DNA of 64,000 bases from Treponema sp. UBA1747 (GCA_002315375.1 DCHR01000029.1:35852-99851), one strand, 5' to 3'; counted from the first letter of the stretch, positions 43,898-53,190 are shown. Notes: a model not told the origin generated them from the letters alone. A program made the numbers and translations.

Positions 43898-45007
43898 ATG
43901 AAAAAAAGTTTAAGAGGTGCAGTAGCTGCACTTATGGGATTGGGACTGCTGTTTTCAACAGTAGCATGTGACCGCAACAAAGGAACTGATGTTCCTGATA
44001 ATCCGAAAGTTGGATCAATATCAGTTGGTGATCTGTCTGCATCAGGTGCAACAACAAACGTTAAGTCAGATGATGACCTTAAAGCAGTTTTTGCAGCACT
44101 TGATAAGGATCCTGTCATTAATACAGATTCATTAAAAAATCCGGTTAGTGCAAACCTTGTAAAATCTGTTGCAAGATCAGCTGACTCTGATTCGGAAGAT
44201 GATGACTGGGACTATGGTGACGATGATTCTGACTGGGACTATGGTGACGATGATGATTCTGGTCTTGGCGGAAGTGAAGGCGGTTTTGGATTCTCAATGC
44301 CTGATCTTGGACCACTTAATGAATTCGTAGAAGAAGTGATGAAATTCTATGAAGCTGCCCCTGACGAAGATGGTAATTTAGGCGCAACACTGTCTTATGA
44401 CAAAACCTTTGACCTGAAAGAAACTGGAATTGAAGGTGTGAACGGGACTGTTGATAAGGGTAACCTGAAACTGGTGGCAGATCTTACTGCTACCAGAAAA
44501 GCAGGTGAAACAGAATCAAAAATGACTTATTCAGGTTCAGTGACAGGAGATGCATCAATCACTATTACACCTGAAAAAGAATCAATCATCAAAAAATTAA
44601 TTTCAAATATTAATACTTCTATCGAAGCTTCGGATGCTTCAGTAACTACAGATGCTGAAGGTATGAGCCTGTCAGGGAAAGTAAAAATTGGTGGCTCTGC
44701 TGATGCAGGTTTTTCAGTTTGCACAGAAGACGGATTAGGCGGAAAAATCGTTCTTACCAGCGAAGGCGGATTTACTGTTAATCTGGCCAAGGTTATGGAT
44801 TTAATCGCTGACTTTATGGGTGACATGGAAGATGATTCATCTGAGGGACCAGATTTCAATCTTATCATGGAAAAACTGCAGGAAGTTATTGAATGTACAA
44901 TGAATGTAACTGTAAAAGCTTTCGCTGATGACGGAAAAGAAACCTACAGCAAAACTTTCAAGAATCTTGAAGAACTTGAAGCTTTCTTCCCGACAGAAGA
45001 AGAATAA
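43898..45007 (+). CDS. hypothetical lipoprotein with Asp-rich repeat
   Basis: The 369-residue protein has a lipoprotein signal (LLFSTVACDR, Cys about 25). Residues 95-125 contain tandem DWDYGDDD units, a candidate calcium-binding or flexible acidic segment, followed by a Gly-rich stretch. The C-terminal part alternates Lys/Thr strands (LKLVADLTATRKAG, MTYSGSVTGDASITI) as in beta-sheet surface proteins. No family recognised. GAGGAG precedes the ATG. Its stop is one base from that of the convergent TolC-like gene. Confidence 0.78.
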   Translation: MKKSLRGAVAALMGLGLLFSTVACDRNKGTDVPDNPKVGSISVGDLSASGATTNVKSDDDLKAVFAALDKDPVINTDSLKNPVSANLVKSVARSADSDSEDDDWDYGDDDSDWDYGDDDDSGLGGSEGGFGFSMPDLGPLNEFVEEVMKFYEAAPDEDGNLGATLSYDKTFDLKETGIEGVNGTVDKGNLKLVADLTATRKAGETESKMTYSGSVTGDASITITPEKESIIKKLISNINTSIEASDASVTTDAEGMSLSGKVKIGGSADAGFSVCTEDGLGGKIVLTSEGGFTVNLAKVMDLIADFMGDMEDDSSEGPDFNLIMEKLQEVIECTMNVTVKAFADDGKETYSKTFKNLEELEAFFPTEEE

Positions 45008-45008
45008 T

Positions 45009-46391
45009 CTAGTTTCCTGAAAGGAATCTGATTGTAAGGCAGGCAACAGCCCTCTGCAGCTCATGCTGCAGTTTGGTTATCTGTTCTGAGCATTTGTTTA
45101 TCTGTGCTTCCAGCAGGTCTGCCTTGCTTCCGTATCCGTTCTGGAACAAAACTTCCTGATGGCCGATTTTCGAATCGGCCGTTTCTATTTTTAAATCCTG
45201 GTATTCAATTTTCATAGAACAGACATCAGCTGTGTTCCACTGTTCGTTCATGGTTTTTCTGATGGTAGAACGGGTGGCTTCAACATTTACCTGTGCTGAG
45301 TCAGCATTGCTCAATGAACGGGAAACGTCGTTCAGTTTTTTACCACCGTCCCAGACTGTAGTCTTAATTCCAAGTGAAAGGTTCAAAGAATAATCATCTT
45401 TTCTGCGCCAGTTTGGTTCCATAAAAGGCATGCGCTGGCCTCCGTAAGAGGCGCTCATTTCCATTCCAACATCAGGCTTCCAGTAAACAGAGTTCTTTGC
45501 AATTTTTACTGCCATGTCCTGGATTGTTTTTGCCTGTGTAATCATTTTGATGGAATCCTGGTTTCCGCTCAGAGCCTTTTCCTGGAGCAGAACCCGGTCA
45601 CTGTTCATAATTTCTGAGATGATATTTTCATCAAAATTCAAGGTGATGTTTTCCGGAGAAAGATCGTTTTCACCTGTTATGCGCTGAAGTTCCAGAATCT
45701 GATTTGTAATCTGTTCCAGAACTCCCTGCTGTGCAATATCCAGTTCCTTAGCATGAATGCGGGCATCAATAACATCCTGATGAAGCAGCATTCCTGATTT
45801 TTCTGCATCTTCAGAATAGGAAACCAGTTCCTGTGCAAAAACTTTTTCTTCATCCAGAATTGCTGTAATTTTTTTCAGGTAGTATAAAGTGGCAAGTCTT
45901 GTCTCCAGTTCGGATTCCAGTTTCTTTTCTGTATATTCCAGTTTTATTTTCTGGACCTTTGAAAGTTCTTTATAAAGACCTGCAGCGTAATGAAGTTTTC
46001 CCCAGGTAAAAAGGGGCTGTTCCAGAGTAAGTCCGAAATTGTAGTAAGTGTTTTCCATGCCGTCATAAATTTTTACATACTGTCCGCTGGAAGAGGGACT
46101 TGTTCCTTCCGGCCAGTTTACAGAGTTGATAATATCATCAACATTAATGGATAAACTTCCAACAGGCGGATTTACCATATAAGTTCCTGAAATTGTCAGA
46201 TCGATTTTAGGTCCCATTCCGGCCAGTGCGTCTTTATAATCCAGAACGGAACGGTTGTATTCTTCCTGAACTGTTTTGATTTCAGGGTTATTGGAATGCA
46301 GACTTGATTTCAAATCTTCAAGAGTAAAACTCCGGGCATTCAGAGAAAATAAAATAGAAAAACAGAATAAAGCAGAAATATTTTTTTTCAT
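45009..46391 (-). CDS. TolC-family outer-membrane channel protein
   Basis: The 460-residue protein has a signal peptide (ISALFCFSILFSLNA) and the two-repeat helical layout of TolC-type outer-membrane efflux proteins: VQEEYNRSVLDYKDALAGMGPKIDLTISG in the first half and LSNADSAQVNVEATRSTIRKTM / ADLLEAQINKCSEQITKLQHEL in the second. It should form the outer-membrane duct of an efflux or type I secretion system, but no pump or adaptor gene is near. It starts right after the stop of the upstream lipoprotein gene, so they form one operon. Confidence 0.85.
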   Translation of the reverse strand: MKKNISALFCFSILFSLNARSFTLEDLKSSLHSNNPEIKTVQEEYNRSVLDYKDALAGMGPKIDLTISGTYMVNPPVGSLSINVDDIINSVNWPEGTSPSSSGQYVKIYDGMENTYYNFGLTLEQPLFTWGKLHYAAGLYKELSKVQKIKLEYTEKKLESELETRLATLYYLKKITAILDEEKVFAQELVSYSEDAEKSGMLLHQDVIDARIHAKELDIAQQGVLEQITNQILELQRITGENDLSPENITLNFDENIISEIMNSDRVLLQEKALSGNQDSIKMITQAKTIQDMAVKIAKNSVYWKPDVGMEMSASYGGQRMPFMEPNWRRKDDYSLNLSLGIKTTVWDGGKKLNDVSRSLSNADSAQVNVEATRSTIRKTMNEQWNTADVCSMKIEYQDLKIETADSKIGHQEVLFQNGYGSKADLLEAQINKCSEQITKLQHELQRAVACLTIRFLSGN

Positions 46392-47534
46392 TTATTTCAG
46401 TTCAACGTAATTTTCGGTTTGTGAAGAGGGGAGAGTTATTTCAGCGGATTTTTCACCTCCTGAAATTTTCAGCGTTATTTCCAGGGCTTGTGTTTTATAA
46501 GAATCATCATCCCAGAAATACCCCTGACCTAAATCAGAAAACTGTCCGTGAACAACGGTATTGTTTCCGAAGGTTGCAGGTGCAGTTGAAACAGAACCGC
46601 AGTTGAAGGTCTCTTTTCCTTCAGGAGTTGCTGTCATGAAAATCTGGACTCCGTCTTCATCGCCACACTTTCCGCTTATTACCGGAACATTAAGGCGGGT
46701 TTTCTTTCCGTAAAGGGTAATTGAATAGCTGCTACCTGAAATCTTTTTGGAAACAGGTTCTGTTCTGAAGCTGTAATCTGAATCAGCACTGTCTCCGTTG
46801 TAACAGGCCTTCCAGGTTATTTCATCTGAGTTCTGGTAGTAAGTGATTGAAATATCCGGTTCTGTTTCCAATCCGGCTTTTTTGTCTTCATCGCTTTGCC
46901 ATCGCGGATAAGAAATACTGATAGAGCCTGAATCAGTTATTGTTGATTTGTAAATTACAGGGGCCGGAGAATCATTTTCTGTTGTTGTCTGAGGAACAGA
47001 TACTGAAACCTGCACAGGTACGGAAGCCACACTGGAACCGGTAACATCTTTAAGGTTGATGTTAAGAATTGTTGTTTTACGTGATTTTGTCATTTCCTGG
47101 TAAACAGTATCACTTGTTGAATCTGAAACAATCAGTGTAGTTCCTTTTACAAGACCATAGTTTTCATGATAGAAAAGCAGGTAGATTTTTGAATAATCAG
47201 CATCTTTTCCGAACTGGGATTTGTCAGTTTTCCAGATAATCTTGGACAGAGTAAAACGCCCGTCGCTTCCCGAAACTGTATGACTGTAGTAATCGGCTTG
47301 AGGAGTAAAGCGATCTACGCCGTTCCAGCTGTTGAAATCTTTATTCCAGTCAGAAGAACTTGTGTATGCGTAAATATCTACATCAGCGATTCCGGTTTTT
47401 GAGGCACTGGTACTTTCAGCATCTACTACACGTCCTGAAGCTCCGCCTGAAAAAATGGAATAGCATCCTGTAAAAGTGAAGGCACAGAATAAAAATGAAA
47501 ATACAAATAAGGTGAAGTTTTTTTTCAAAGACAT
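46392..47534 (-). CDS. hypothetical lipoprotein with carboxypeptidase-regulatory-like N-terminal domain
   Basis: The 380-residue protein has the lipobox FTFTGCYS (Cys about 24). SGRVVDAESTSASKTGIADVDIYAY and DGRFTLSKIIWKTD match the beta-sandwich carboxypeptidase regulatory-like/DUF4198 type fold; later segments are further beta strands. GGAG precedes the ATG. The stop abuts the TolC-like start, which suggests a shared envelope function. Confidence 0.75.
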   Translation of the reverse strand: MSLKKNFTLFVFSFLFCAFTFTGCYSIFSGGASGRVVDAESTSASKTGIADVDIYAYTSSSDWNKDFNSWNGVDRFTPQADYYSHTVSGSDGRFTLSKIIWKTDKSQFGKDADYSKIYLLFYHENYGLVKGTTLIVSDSTSDTVYQEMTKSRKTTILNINLKDVTGSSVASVPVQVSVSVPQTTTENDSPAPVIYKSTITDSGSISISYPRWQSDEDKKAGLETEPDISITYYQNSDEITWKACYNGDSADSDYSFRTEPVSKKISGSSYSITLYGKKTRLNVPVISGKCGDEDGVQIFMTATPEGKETFNCGSVSTAPATFGNNTVVHGQFSDLGQGYFWDDDSYKTQALEITLKISGGEKSAEITLPSSQTENYVELK

Positions 47535-47580
47535 AATATCTCCGGTGGTTAAACTATATCTTTATATAATATAAGAAGGT

Positions 47581-48279
47581 TTACAGTAATTCGGCCAGTT
47601 CTTTTTTCCAGATGCCGGCCATATACTCATAGCCTTTTTCATTGGGGTGGATTCCGTCCTGACACATCATGGAACGGTATTCGCCGCTTTCAAGCATTGC
47701 CTTCCGCATATCCACTGTGAACAGATCTTTTTCACGGCAGTATTCCGCAAGATTCAGGTTGTATATTTCGTGGTTTTTCCCGAGTGTGTCTGCCGGGTTT
47801 TCTCCGAGGAAGGAATCGATTTTTATTCTGGCGCTTTCATCCAGGTTACGTGTAATGTGGTTGTACCAGCGGTCAGCAACAAGGCTTGGCATGGTCATTA
47901 CAACAGGAACGGCACCGTTCTGTTTTACAGTCTGAACCATTTCATCCAGAATGCCCATAAAATCAGCCAGGGGAGTGCGCTGCACAGGAACTTTCATATC
48001 CGGATCTTTTATGAACTGGAGCCAGTCGTAATCGCAGTCGTTGCCGCCCGATTCAATAATGATGATATCTGCCTTTTCGCCTTTTTCAAAGTATTTGTTC
48101 AGTCTTCTCTGGCTTTTGGCAATTGTACTTCCAAAAACGGAATCATTGAAAAGTTCAAAATCCAGAGATTTCTGTGCAATCGTCAGGGAGTTTTCAGGAA
48201 GAATATCAAAAAGATGATCGGAATAACCTGTAACAGCTCCCTTCAGAATTGAATCGCCGAATACTGCAATTTTTTTCAT
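47581..48279 (-). CDS. SGNH/GDSL-family hydrolase
   Basis: This 232-residue cytoplasmic protein has the SGNH blocks: FGDSIL (Ser nucleophile), GSTIAKSQ (Gly), ESGGNDCDYDW (Asn) and QDGIHPNEKGYEYMA (Asp-His). It is probably an esterase or lipase-like enzyme, possibly removing acetyl groups from sugars (inference from the polysaccharide setting). It lies six bases after hisB and has no clear ribosome site, so it may depend on hisB translation. Confidence 0.88.
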   Translation of the reverse strand: MKKIAVFGDSILKGAVTGYSDHLFDILPENSLTIAQKSLDFELFNDSVFGSTIAKSQRRLNKYFEKGEKADIIIIESGGNDCDYDWLQFIKDPDMKVPVQRTPLADFMGILDEMVQTVKQNGAVPVVMTMPSLVADRWYNHITRNLDESARIKIDSFLGENPADTLGKNHEIYNLNLAEYCREKDLFTVDMRKAMLESGEYRSMMCQDGIHPNEKGYEYMAGIWKKELAELL

Positions 48280-48285
48280 AATGAC

Positions 48286-48903
48286 TTAGATTACGCCTTT
48301 TGTGCTTGGAATAGCTCCGTTTCTGCGTGCATCAATTTCTGTGGCGGCGCGCATTGCACGGGCACAGGCTTTGAAGATAGCTTCCATTTTGTGGTGGTCG
48401 CTGCGTCCGCGGATTACATCAATGTGCAGGTTGCATCCGGCGCCGTTTACAAATCCCTGCCAGAAATCTTCATTGCAGTCTGTCATAAAGCTTGCTTCTT
48501 TGCCATCCTGACCGATTGAGACAAGAGGGATTCCTGTAAGCTGCGAATTGCAAACCAGGAAAGGACGTCCGCCAAAATCAACTGCGGCCTGGGCCAGAGT
48601 TTCATCCATCGGGTAAATAAAGAATCCGGAACGGTAAATACCTGCACAGTTTCCAAGTGCTTTTGCAAAAGCCATTCCCAAAGTGATGCCGGTATCTTCT
48701 ATCAAGTGGTGCTGGTCTACTTCCAGGTCACCCTTAAGTTCTCCGCTCAAATCAAACATTCCGTGTTTGCAGAAAGCCTGAAGCATGTGGTCAAAGAATC
48801 CGATTGGATTTTTTACATCACATTTTCCCGAACCGTCCAGGTTAAGGGTCAGAGTAATCTGAGTTTCTTTTGTATTTCTTTCAACAGTTGCAGTTCTTGC
48901 CAT
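48286..48903 (-). CDS. hisB: imidazoleglycerol-phosphate dehydratase
   Basis: The 205-residue monofunctional enzyme of histidine synthesis has the metal-binding His motifs FFDHMLQAFCKHG, DQHHLIEDTG, GRSDHHKMEAIFKA and the ending NGAIPSTKGVI. I place the start at 48903, where GGAG lies upstream; an open frame continues to 48957. The his genes are scattered: hisG is about 6 kb away. Confidence 0.95.
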   Translation of the reverse strand: MARTATVERNTKETQITLTLNLDGSGKCDVKNPIGFFDHMLQAFCKHGMFDLSGELKGDLEVDQHHLIEDTGITLGMAFAKALGNCAGIYRSGFFIYPMDETLAQAAVDFGGRPFLVCNSQLTGIPLVSIGQDGKEASFMTDCNEDFWQGFVNGAGCNLHIDVIRGRSDHHKMEAIFKACARAMRAATEIDARRNGAIPSTKGVI

Positions 48904-49082
48904 AAATAACTCCGTATTAATGATTATTGTAGCATTATTTTTTTGTGTTTTCCACAAGGCAAAAGACCGCGGCTTGAAGAGAAGTCGTCCGGATAAAAAA
49001 AACTCAGGTAGAGTATTTCTCTATTTTTTTTTCAAAAATACGAACGTAGAATTAAGATAGATATAAAAATCGGAGGTTTTTG

Positions 49083-49145
49083 ATGCAGGATTATTCTGCA
49101 TCTGCCTTGTTTATAAGATTTCTGGTTAGCAGCACGGTTCCGTAA
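49083..49145 (+). CDS. possible 20-residue small protein antisense to the ECF-like gene
   Basis: CGGAGG lies six bases before an ATG that opens a 20-codon frame (MQDYSASALFIRFLVSSTVP). It overlaps the 3' end of the minus-strand ECF-like gene, and a 7-bp hairpin (GATGCAG/CTGCATC) covers the start. The strong ribosome site is the only support; it may be chance. Confidence 0.2.
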   Translation: MQDYSASALFIRFLVSSTVP

Positions 49146-49699
49146 GCAGTAAATACAGTAATCGGACGGTCAATAATATTAACCGGAAATCTTGAAACAA
49201 TGTTTGTTCCTAACTGTGAGAAACCTATCTGATAGAAATTTGGCTTGAAATAATCAGAAGCAACAGGTGTGGTGCTGGTGTATGAGGAAAAGGTTATGCA
49301 AAAGCTGTCGATTAATCCGCCCATTATGCTGATTACCAGACACATGATAATCGACATGATGAAAAGGTAGGCTATTCTGATGCCCGGTGAGTTTGTGTTG
49401 AAGACATAATTCTTGAAGAAAAGTGTCACTCCTACAGCACTCAAAGAGCACAAAACATAAAGACATGGCAGCTGGAGAAAATATCCTCCTATAAGGCTGT
49501 CTGCCAGAGTGGTCAGAACTGCACAGATTATGCCCGGAATCCAGCCGACAGCAAAGGTAATATAAACTGTTCCGATTGTATCCAGAAAAAGCGGGATTTT
49601 GAGAGCATAGGAAACAAGGTGATTGAATGAAATGTTCAGAAAAACGCAAAATAAAATAAGAAAGGGAATGACAATTTTCGGGTTCAGTTTTTTATCCAT
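49091..49699 (-). CDS. ECF transporter S-component-like membrane protein
   Basis: The 202-residue protein has about five or six membrane helices (IVIPFLILFCVFLNISF, GIICAVLTTLADSLIGG, IAYLFIMSIIMCLVISIMGG) and the pattern of substrate-binding S components of energy-coupling factor vitamin transporters. The substrate is unknown and no ATPase is adjacent. It is divergent from a two-component system with only 64 bases between, so the pair may sense or be regulated with this protein. TATAAA lies seven bases before the ATG and no Shine-Dalgarno is present. Confidence 0.65.
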   Translation of the reverse strand: MDKKLNPKIVIPFLILFCVFLNISFNHLVSYALKIPLFLDTIGTVYITFAVGWIPGIICAVLTTLADSLIGGYFLQLPCLYVLCSLSAVGVTLFFKNYVFNTNSPGIRIAYLFIMSIIMCLVISIMGGLIDSFCITFSSYTSTTPVASDYFKPNFYQIGFSQLGTNIVSRFPVNIIDRPITVFTAYGTVLLTRNLINKADAE

Positions 49700-49701
49700 A
49701 C

Positions 49702-49759
49702 AGTTATTTATAGTTTATATTGTTCATTAACACAATATTTTTCTATATAGTTATTTATA
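49702..49759. promoter_or_regulatory. divergent promoter/operator region between the ECF-like gene and the sensor kinase
   Basis: The 64-bp gap holds an 11-bp direct repeat AGTTATTTATA (49702-49712 and 49749-49759) and, between the copies, the perfect inverted repeat ATATTGT-N8-ACAATAT (49717-49738). The two -10-like boxes (TATAAA on minus, 49712-49707; TATAGT on plus, 49746-49751) overlap the direct repeats. Confidence 0.55.
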
Positions 49760-49763
49760 AACA

Positions 49764-50966
49764 ATGCAGTTTTTTATAAAAAAAGTAGTAATAGTATCTT
49801 TTGTATTTTTCTCTTTAATCTGTAATCCTTTATTCGGTAAAACTAGATCTTCCGAGACTTTTTCAGATATTGTTACCTGCTGGCGTCAAGTTCTGGAAAC
49901 AGTTAAGTATGAGGATCCGGATTTTATTTCAAAATCGCAAGTCCAGTTTGATGAATTTGTAAAGGCTTATGAAAATTACAAAAACTCCAATGAAAGTTAT
50001 GTGAATGTTCTTTTGAATCAGGATTATACAGATATTTTCAGGGAAACTGATAATGTCCTTGAAAAACTCAAAGAAGGGGTTTCCCAAAATGACAATGAAG
50101 TGGTCATGGCCAGTATAAAGAAAATATCAAACTTATTGTTTTCCCTTACACTCGAAGAAACGGAGGTTATGGCCAAAGCCTCTGTAGCAAATTTATATAT
50201 TCTGGCTTCAGCACTGATTCTGATTTTACTCCTGTGTATTTTCGTGTTCATTATTATTACCCGGTTTGAAAAACTGCGGAAAGAATCAAAGGAAATGGGG
50301 TATTATTCCGATTACATTATCGAAGGCGTTCAGAAGGAGCGGCGCCGGATTTCCCGGGAATTACATGATACAATCTGCCAGGATTTAAGAGTTGCCCGTA
50401 TAGAAACAGAACTACTGAATATTCCTGAGGGTGATTCGGAAAGCAGGGGAAAGCAGACTTTCATTGAAGAAACCTTAACCAAAAGTATTACAGACCTTCG
50501 TGAAATCTGTAATACTTTGTCACCGGGACTTAATAAAAGTCAGGATACTGCTTCGGTCTGGCAGACTTTTGCAACTTCTCTTTATAATTTTCTGGAATTG
50601 TTTCAGAAGAGAACTTCAATTAGCTGTATAATTAAAATGGATCCCGATTTGGATTCCGGTAACTTAAGTTTTTACAAAACAGAGAATATATTTGGAATAA
50701 TTCACGAGGCTTTCAATAATATAGAAAAACATTCCAAAGCTACAAATGTTTCCCTGCTTATACGCAATGATGAACACAATCAGAAAAAAACAATTCTGCT
50801 TTTCATAATTGATAATGGAATTGGCTTTGAAAAAGTTCCCCTTATAGGATTTCATTTCGGGCTGGAAAACATGAAGCAGCGGGCCAATGAAATAGGAGCG
50901 AATTTTTCCATAACAAGCGAAAAAGATGACGGTACAAAAATCAGGCTGGAGATACCAATAGAATGA
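49764..50966 (+). CDS. NarL-type sensor histidine kinase (HisKA_3)
   Basis: The 400-residue kinase has an N-terminal membrane or signal segment (about 7-25), an extracytoplasmic helical region (about 26-145), a second membrane segment (YILASALILILLLCIFVFII), then a HisKA_3 domain with the phospho-acceptor His201 in RRRISRELHDTICQDL and an ATPase domain (NNIEKHSKATNV, IDNGIGF, FGLENMKQRA). The response-regulator gene overlaps its stop by four bases. No Shine-Dalgarno is visible; the leader is likely very short. The signal is unknown. Confidence 0.9.
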   Translation: MQFFIKKVVIVSFVFFSLICNPLFGKTRSSETFSDIVTCWRQVLETVKYEDPDFISKSQVQFDEFVKAYENYKNSNESYVNVLLNQDYTDIFRETDNVLEKLKEGVSQNDNEVVMASIKKISNLLFSLTLEETEVMAKASVANLYILASALILILLLCIFVFIIITRFEKLRKESKEMGYYSDYIIEGVQKERRRISRELHDTICQDLRVARIETELLNIPEGDSESRGKQTFIEETLTKSITDLREICNTLSPGLNKSQDTASVWQTFATSLYNFLELFQKRTSISCIIKMDPDLDSGNLSFYKTENIFGIIHEAFNNIEKHSKATNVSLLIRNDEHNQKKTILLFIIDNGIGFEKVPLIGFHFGLENMKQRANEIGANFSITSEKDDGTKIRLEIPIE

Positions 50967-51583
50967 ATGAACTTTTAGTAGAGAAAAACACCTTATTCTT
51001 TGTGGATGACCATAACATGATGATTCGCGGCCTGGAGAATTGGGTCGAAAAAAATACATCTTTCAGTACTATCGGAAGTGCAGGGAACATAGAAGAAGCC
51101 AGAAAGTTTTTTCAGACCAGACTGCCTGAAATCTGTATCATTGATATTCAACTTGGTGAAGAAAACGGCTTTGAGCTCCTGGAATATATGACATCGAATT
51201 TTCCTCAAATAAAATGTGTCATGTTTTCTATGTTTGATTCCAGTGTTTATATTTCCCAGTCAAAAGTCCTTGGGGCAAAAGGATATGTTTCAAAAGCCAG
51301 CAGTGAAGGTGTTCTTTTGAAATGCCTTGAGATTGTTCGTAACGGCGGCATCTTTATTGAAGAAAAGATGCTGTCAAAATACCAGAAGATAGAAGAAATC
51401 AGTAAGTTTATGACAAAAAGGGAAATTCAGGTTTTTGAAGAAATCTTGAAAGAGCACAGTAATGAACAGATTGCCGACAACCTGAAAATGACAGTTCATT
51501 CCGTGGAATGTTATGTTTCCCGTATATACGATATAACAAATTGCCGGACCCGAATCCAGCTCATAAAGGAATTCAATTCATAA
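50963..51583 (+). CDS. NarL/FixJ-family response regulator
   Basis: The 206-residue regulator has a receiver domain (FVDDHNMMIRGL, phospho-acceptor Asp in CIIDIQLGEENG, KGYVSK) and a C-terminal LuxR-type helix-turn-helix (FMTKREIQVFEEIL, SNEQIADNLKMTVHSVECYVSRIYD). The ATGA overlap with the kinase gene shows coupled translation. It may bind the inverted repeat in the divergent promoter upstream of its operon (inference). Confidence 0.92.
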   Translation: MNELLVEKNTLFFVDDHNMMIRGLENWVEKNTSFSTIGSAGNIEEARKFFQTRLPEICIIDIQLGEENGFELLEYMTSNFPQIKCVMFSMFDSSVYISQSKVLGAKGYVSKASSEGVLLKCLEIVRNGGIFIEEKMLSKYQKIEEISKFMTKREIQVFEEILKEHSNEQIADNLKMTVHSVECYVSRIYDITNCRTRIQLIKEFNS

Positions 51584-51590
51584 AAAAAAT

Positions 51591-51627
51591 AACCGGTGGC
51601 TGATCTTATCAAAACCACCGGTTTTTA
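51591..51627 (+). terminator. terminator of the two-component operon, built on the dispersed palindrome
   Basis: AACCGGTGG/CCACCGGTT arms with the loop CTGATCTTATCAAAA and a T run. The loop matches the constant core of the dispersed repeat. Confidence 0.8.
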
Positions 51628-51640
51628 GCTTTGGTTTTAA

Positions 51641-53037
51641 CTATTCTTCAACAGGTTCATTATAAAGAACTTTTGTTGAATCTTTGTTTAAGCTGTTATT
51701 CAAGCCGTCTTCATCTTCAATCCAAACACCTTTCCAGTCACTTTCGTCAGCAGTACTATCACCATCTGCAAAAATGTCTCCGCCGTTTGCGTCATCACGA
51801 TATGAAGTAAGAATTGCATTTTCAACAGTGAGTTTTCCGTTCTCGAATACAGCAAGGCTACCTTCTGCTGCAAATCTAACGATTACACCGTCAGCGATTG
51901 TAAGTTCTCCCCAAACATCAATTTCGTCTGCATAATAAGGAACCTCTGTAATGCCCCAGGTTACTTTTTCGTTAGATTCAATATTATCATCCCAGAGTCT
52001 GATTGCCTGGTTTGTATTTTTTAAGTCATCTTTATGGAAAACATTTGAAGAATCTACTGTAAAGTTTGCAGGACAAGAAAGTGGCCATGCATTGTTGTAG
52101 AAAGTGTTTCCTGTAACAGTTGATTTGACCCCAAAGGCCTCAATATTCAAAGCACCTCTTGTATCATGCGGAGTAGCATTGTCTGTAAATGTACAGTTTG
52201 TAACAGTTGTTTTTGCTGCAAGTTTAAGAGCTCCAAAATATTCGCTTCCTGCATAACGGATTACACAGTTATCAAAAACAGAACCCTGAGTTCCAGCAGA
52301 TAATCCTTCCCAGTATCCTTCTTCCGGAGTTGAATCTTTGTAAGCTGGAATTGTAATACCAACAGTGTTATCTGTTGCAGCGGTAAAGATAACTGGTTTT
52401 GCAGCTTTTGTTTCATCTTCATCTGTTGCAGGATCATCTTCTACGGCAGCTTCACCTTTTGCAATGATGATTCCATTTTCGTCAGTATTTAAGGAACTAT
52501 GCTCTTCAAACTTTACTACAGTTCCTGCTGGAATTGTAAGCTTGTTGGAAACATAACAGTCATAATTAATTAAATATGTATAATCAGCATTCCAGACTGG
52601 ACTTCCACTAATGTCGTCATCGCCTACTACAACAATATTACTGATCTTTACATAAATATAATCTGACCAGGCTTCTTCTGTTTTAAGATTATTTGAATTA
52701 GTAACTTTACACCAGTAATAAGTTTCGCTTTCTGAATTACCTGATACAGAATAAGTTGAATTTGTTGCTCCAGAAATTGCAGTTGCTTTGTTTGAATCCG
52801 ATGTAGAACCTTTGTACCACTGATAAGATAATGAACCGTTATCGCTAACTGTAGCATTTATTGTAAGAACAGATTCATCATTATAGTGCAAGTTAATTTC
52901 ACGGTTTGAAGTAACGGTAACAGATGGAGCTGCAGCACCTTTCTGAATCTGTTCAGTTACTTTTCCTAGCAGCATATCACAGCCCGAAAGCATCAAAATC
53001 AGTAAGCCGGCGCTTACCAGACTAAGAATTTTTTCAT
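51641..53037 (-). pseudogene. beta-helix/Ig-like lipoprotein, out of frame by one base after the start codon
   Basis: From 52996 to 51641 the frame encodes an Ig-like region (LSYQWYKGSTSDSNKATAISG), then right-handed beta-helix-like repeats (FDNCVIRYAGSEYFGALKLAAKTTVTNCTF). The proper signals lie just upstream but in another frame: AGGAG (53050-53046), eight bases, ATG (53037-53035), then A6 (53034-53029). As written, the ATG frame stops after MKKFLVW. One more A would give MKKILSLVSAGLLILMLSGC, a perfect lipoprotein signal joined to the body (465 residues). A TTG at 52996 could start the body but would lose the signal. It may be a phase-variable gene, a recent mutation or an assembly error. 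Confidence 0.8.
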
Positions 53038-53157
53038 TTTTATTTCTCCTTTTTTTATTAGAGTTAATAATTAAATATTGTTTTATTATAACATATATTT
53101 ATTTTAAGTCATTTTTTTTATGCGAAGCTTTTTGTTTTGTCGTGAAAAAAACAGATT

Positions 53158-53167
53158 ATGATATAAT
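53158..53167 (+). promoter_or_regulatory. extended -10 promoter of the FMN enzyme gene
   Basis: TGATATAAT (TG at 53159-53160, TATAAT at 53162-53167), with AGGAG and ATG 13 and 24 bases downstream. Confidence 0.6.
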
Positions 53168-53190
53168 TATGTATAAAACAGGAGAATATG

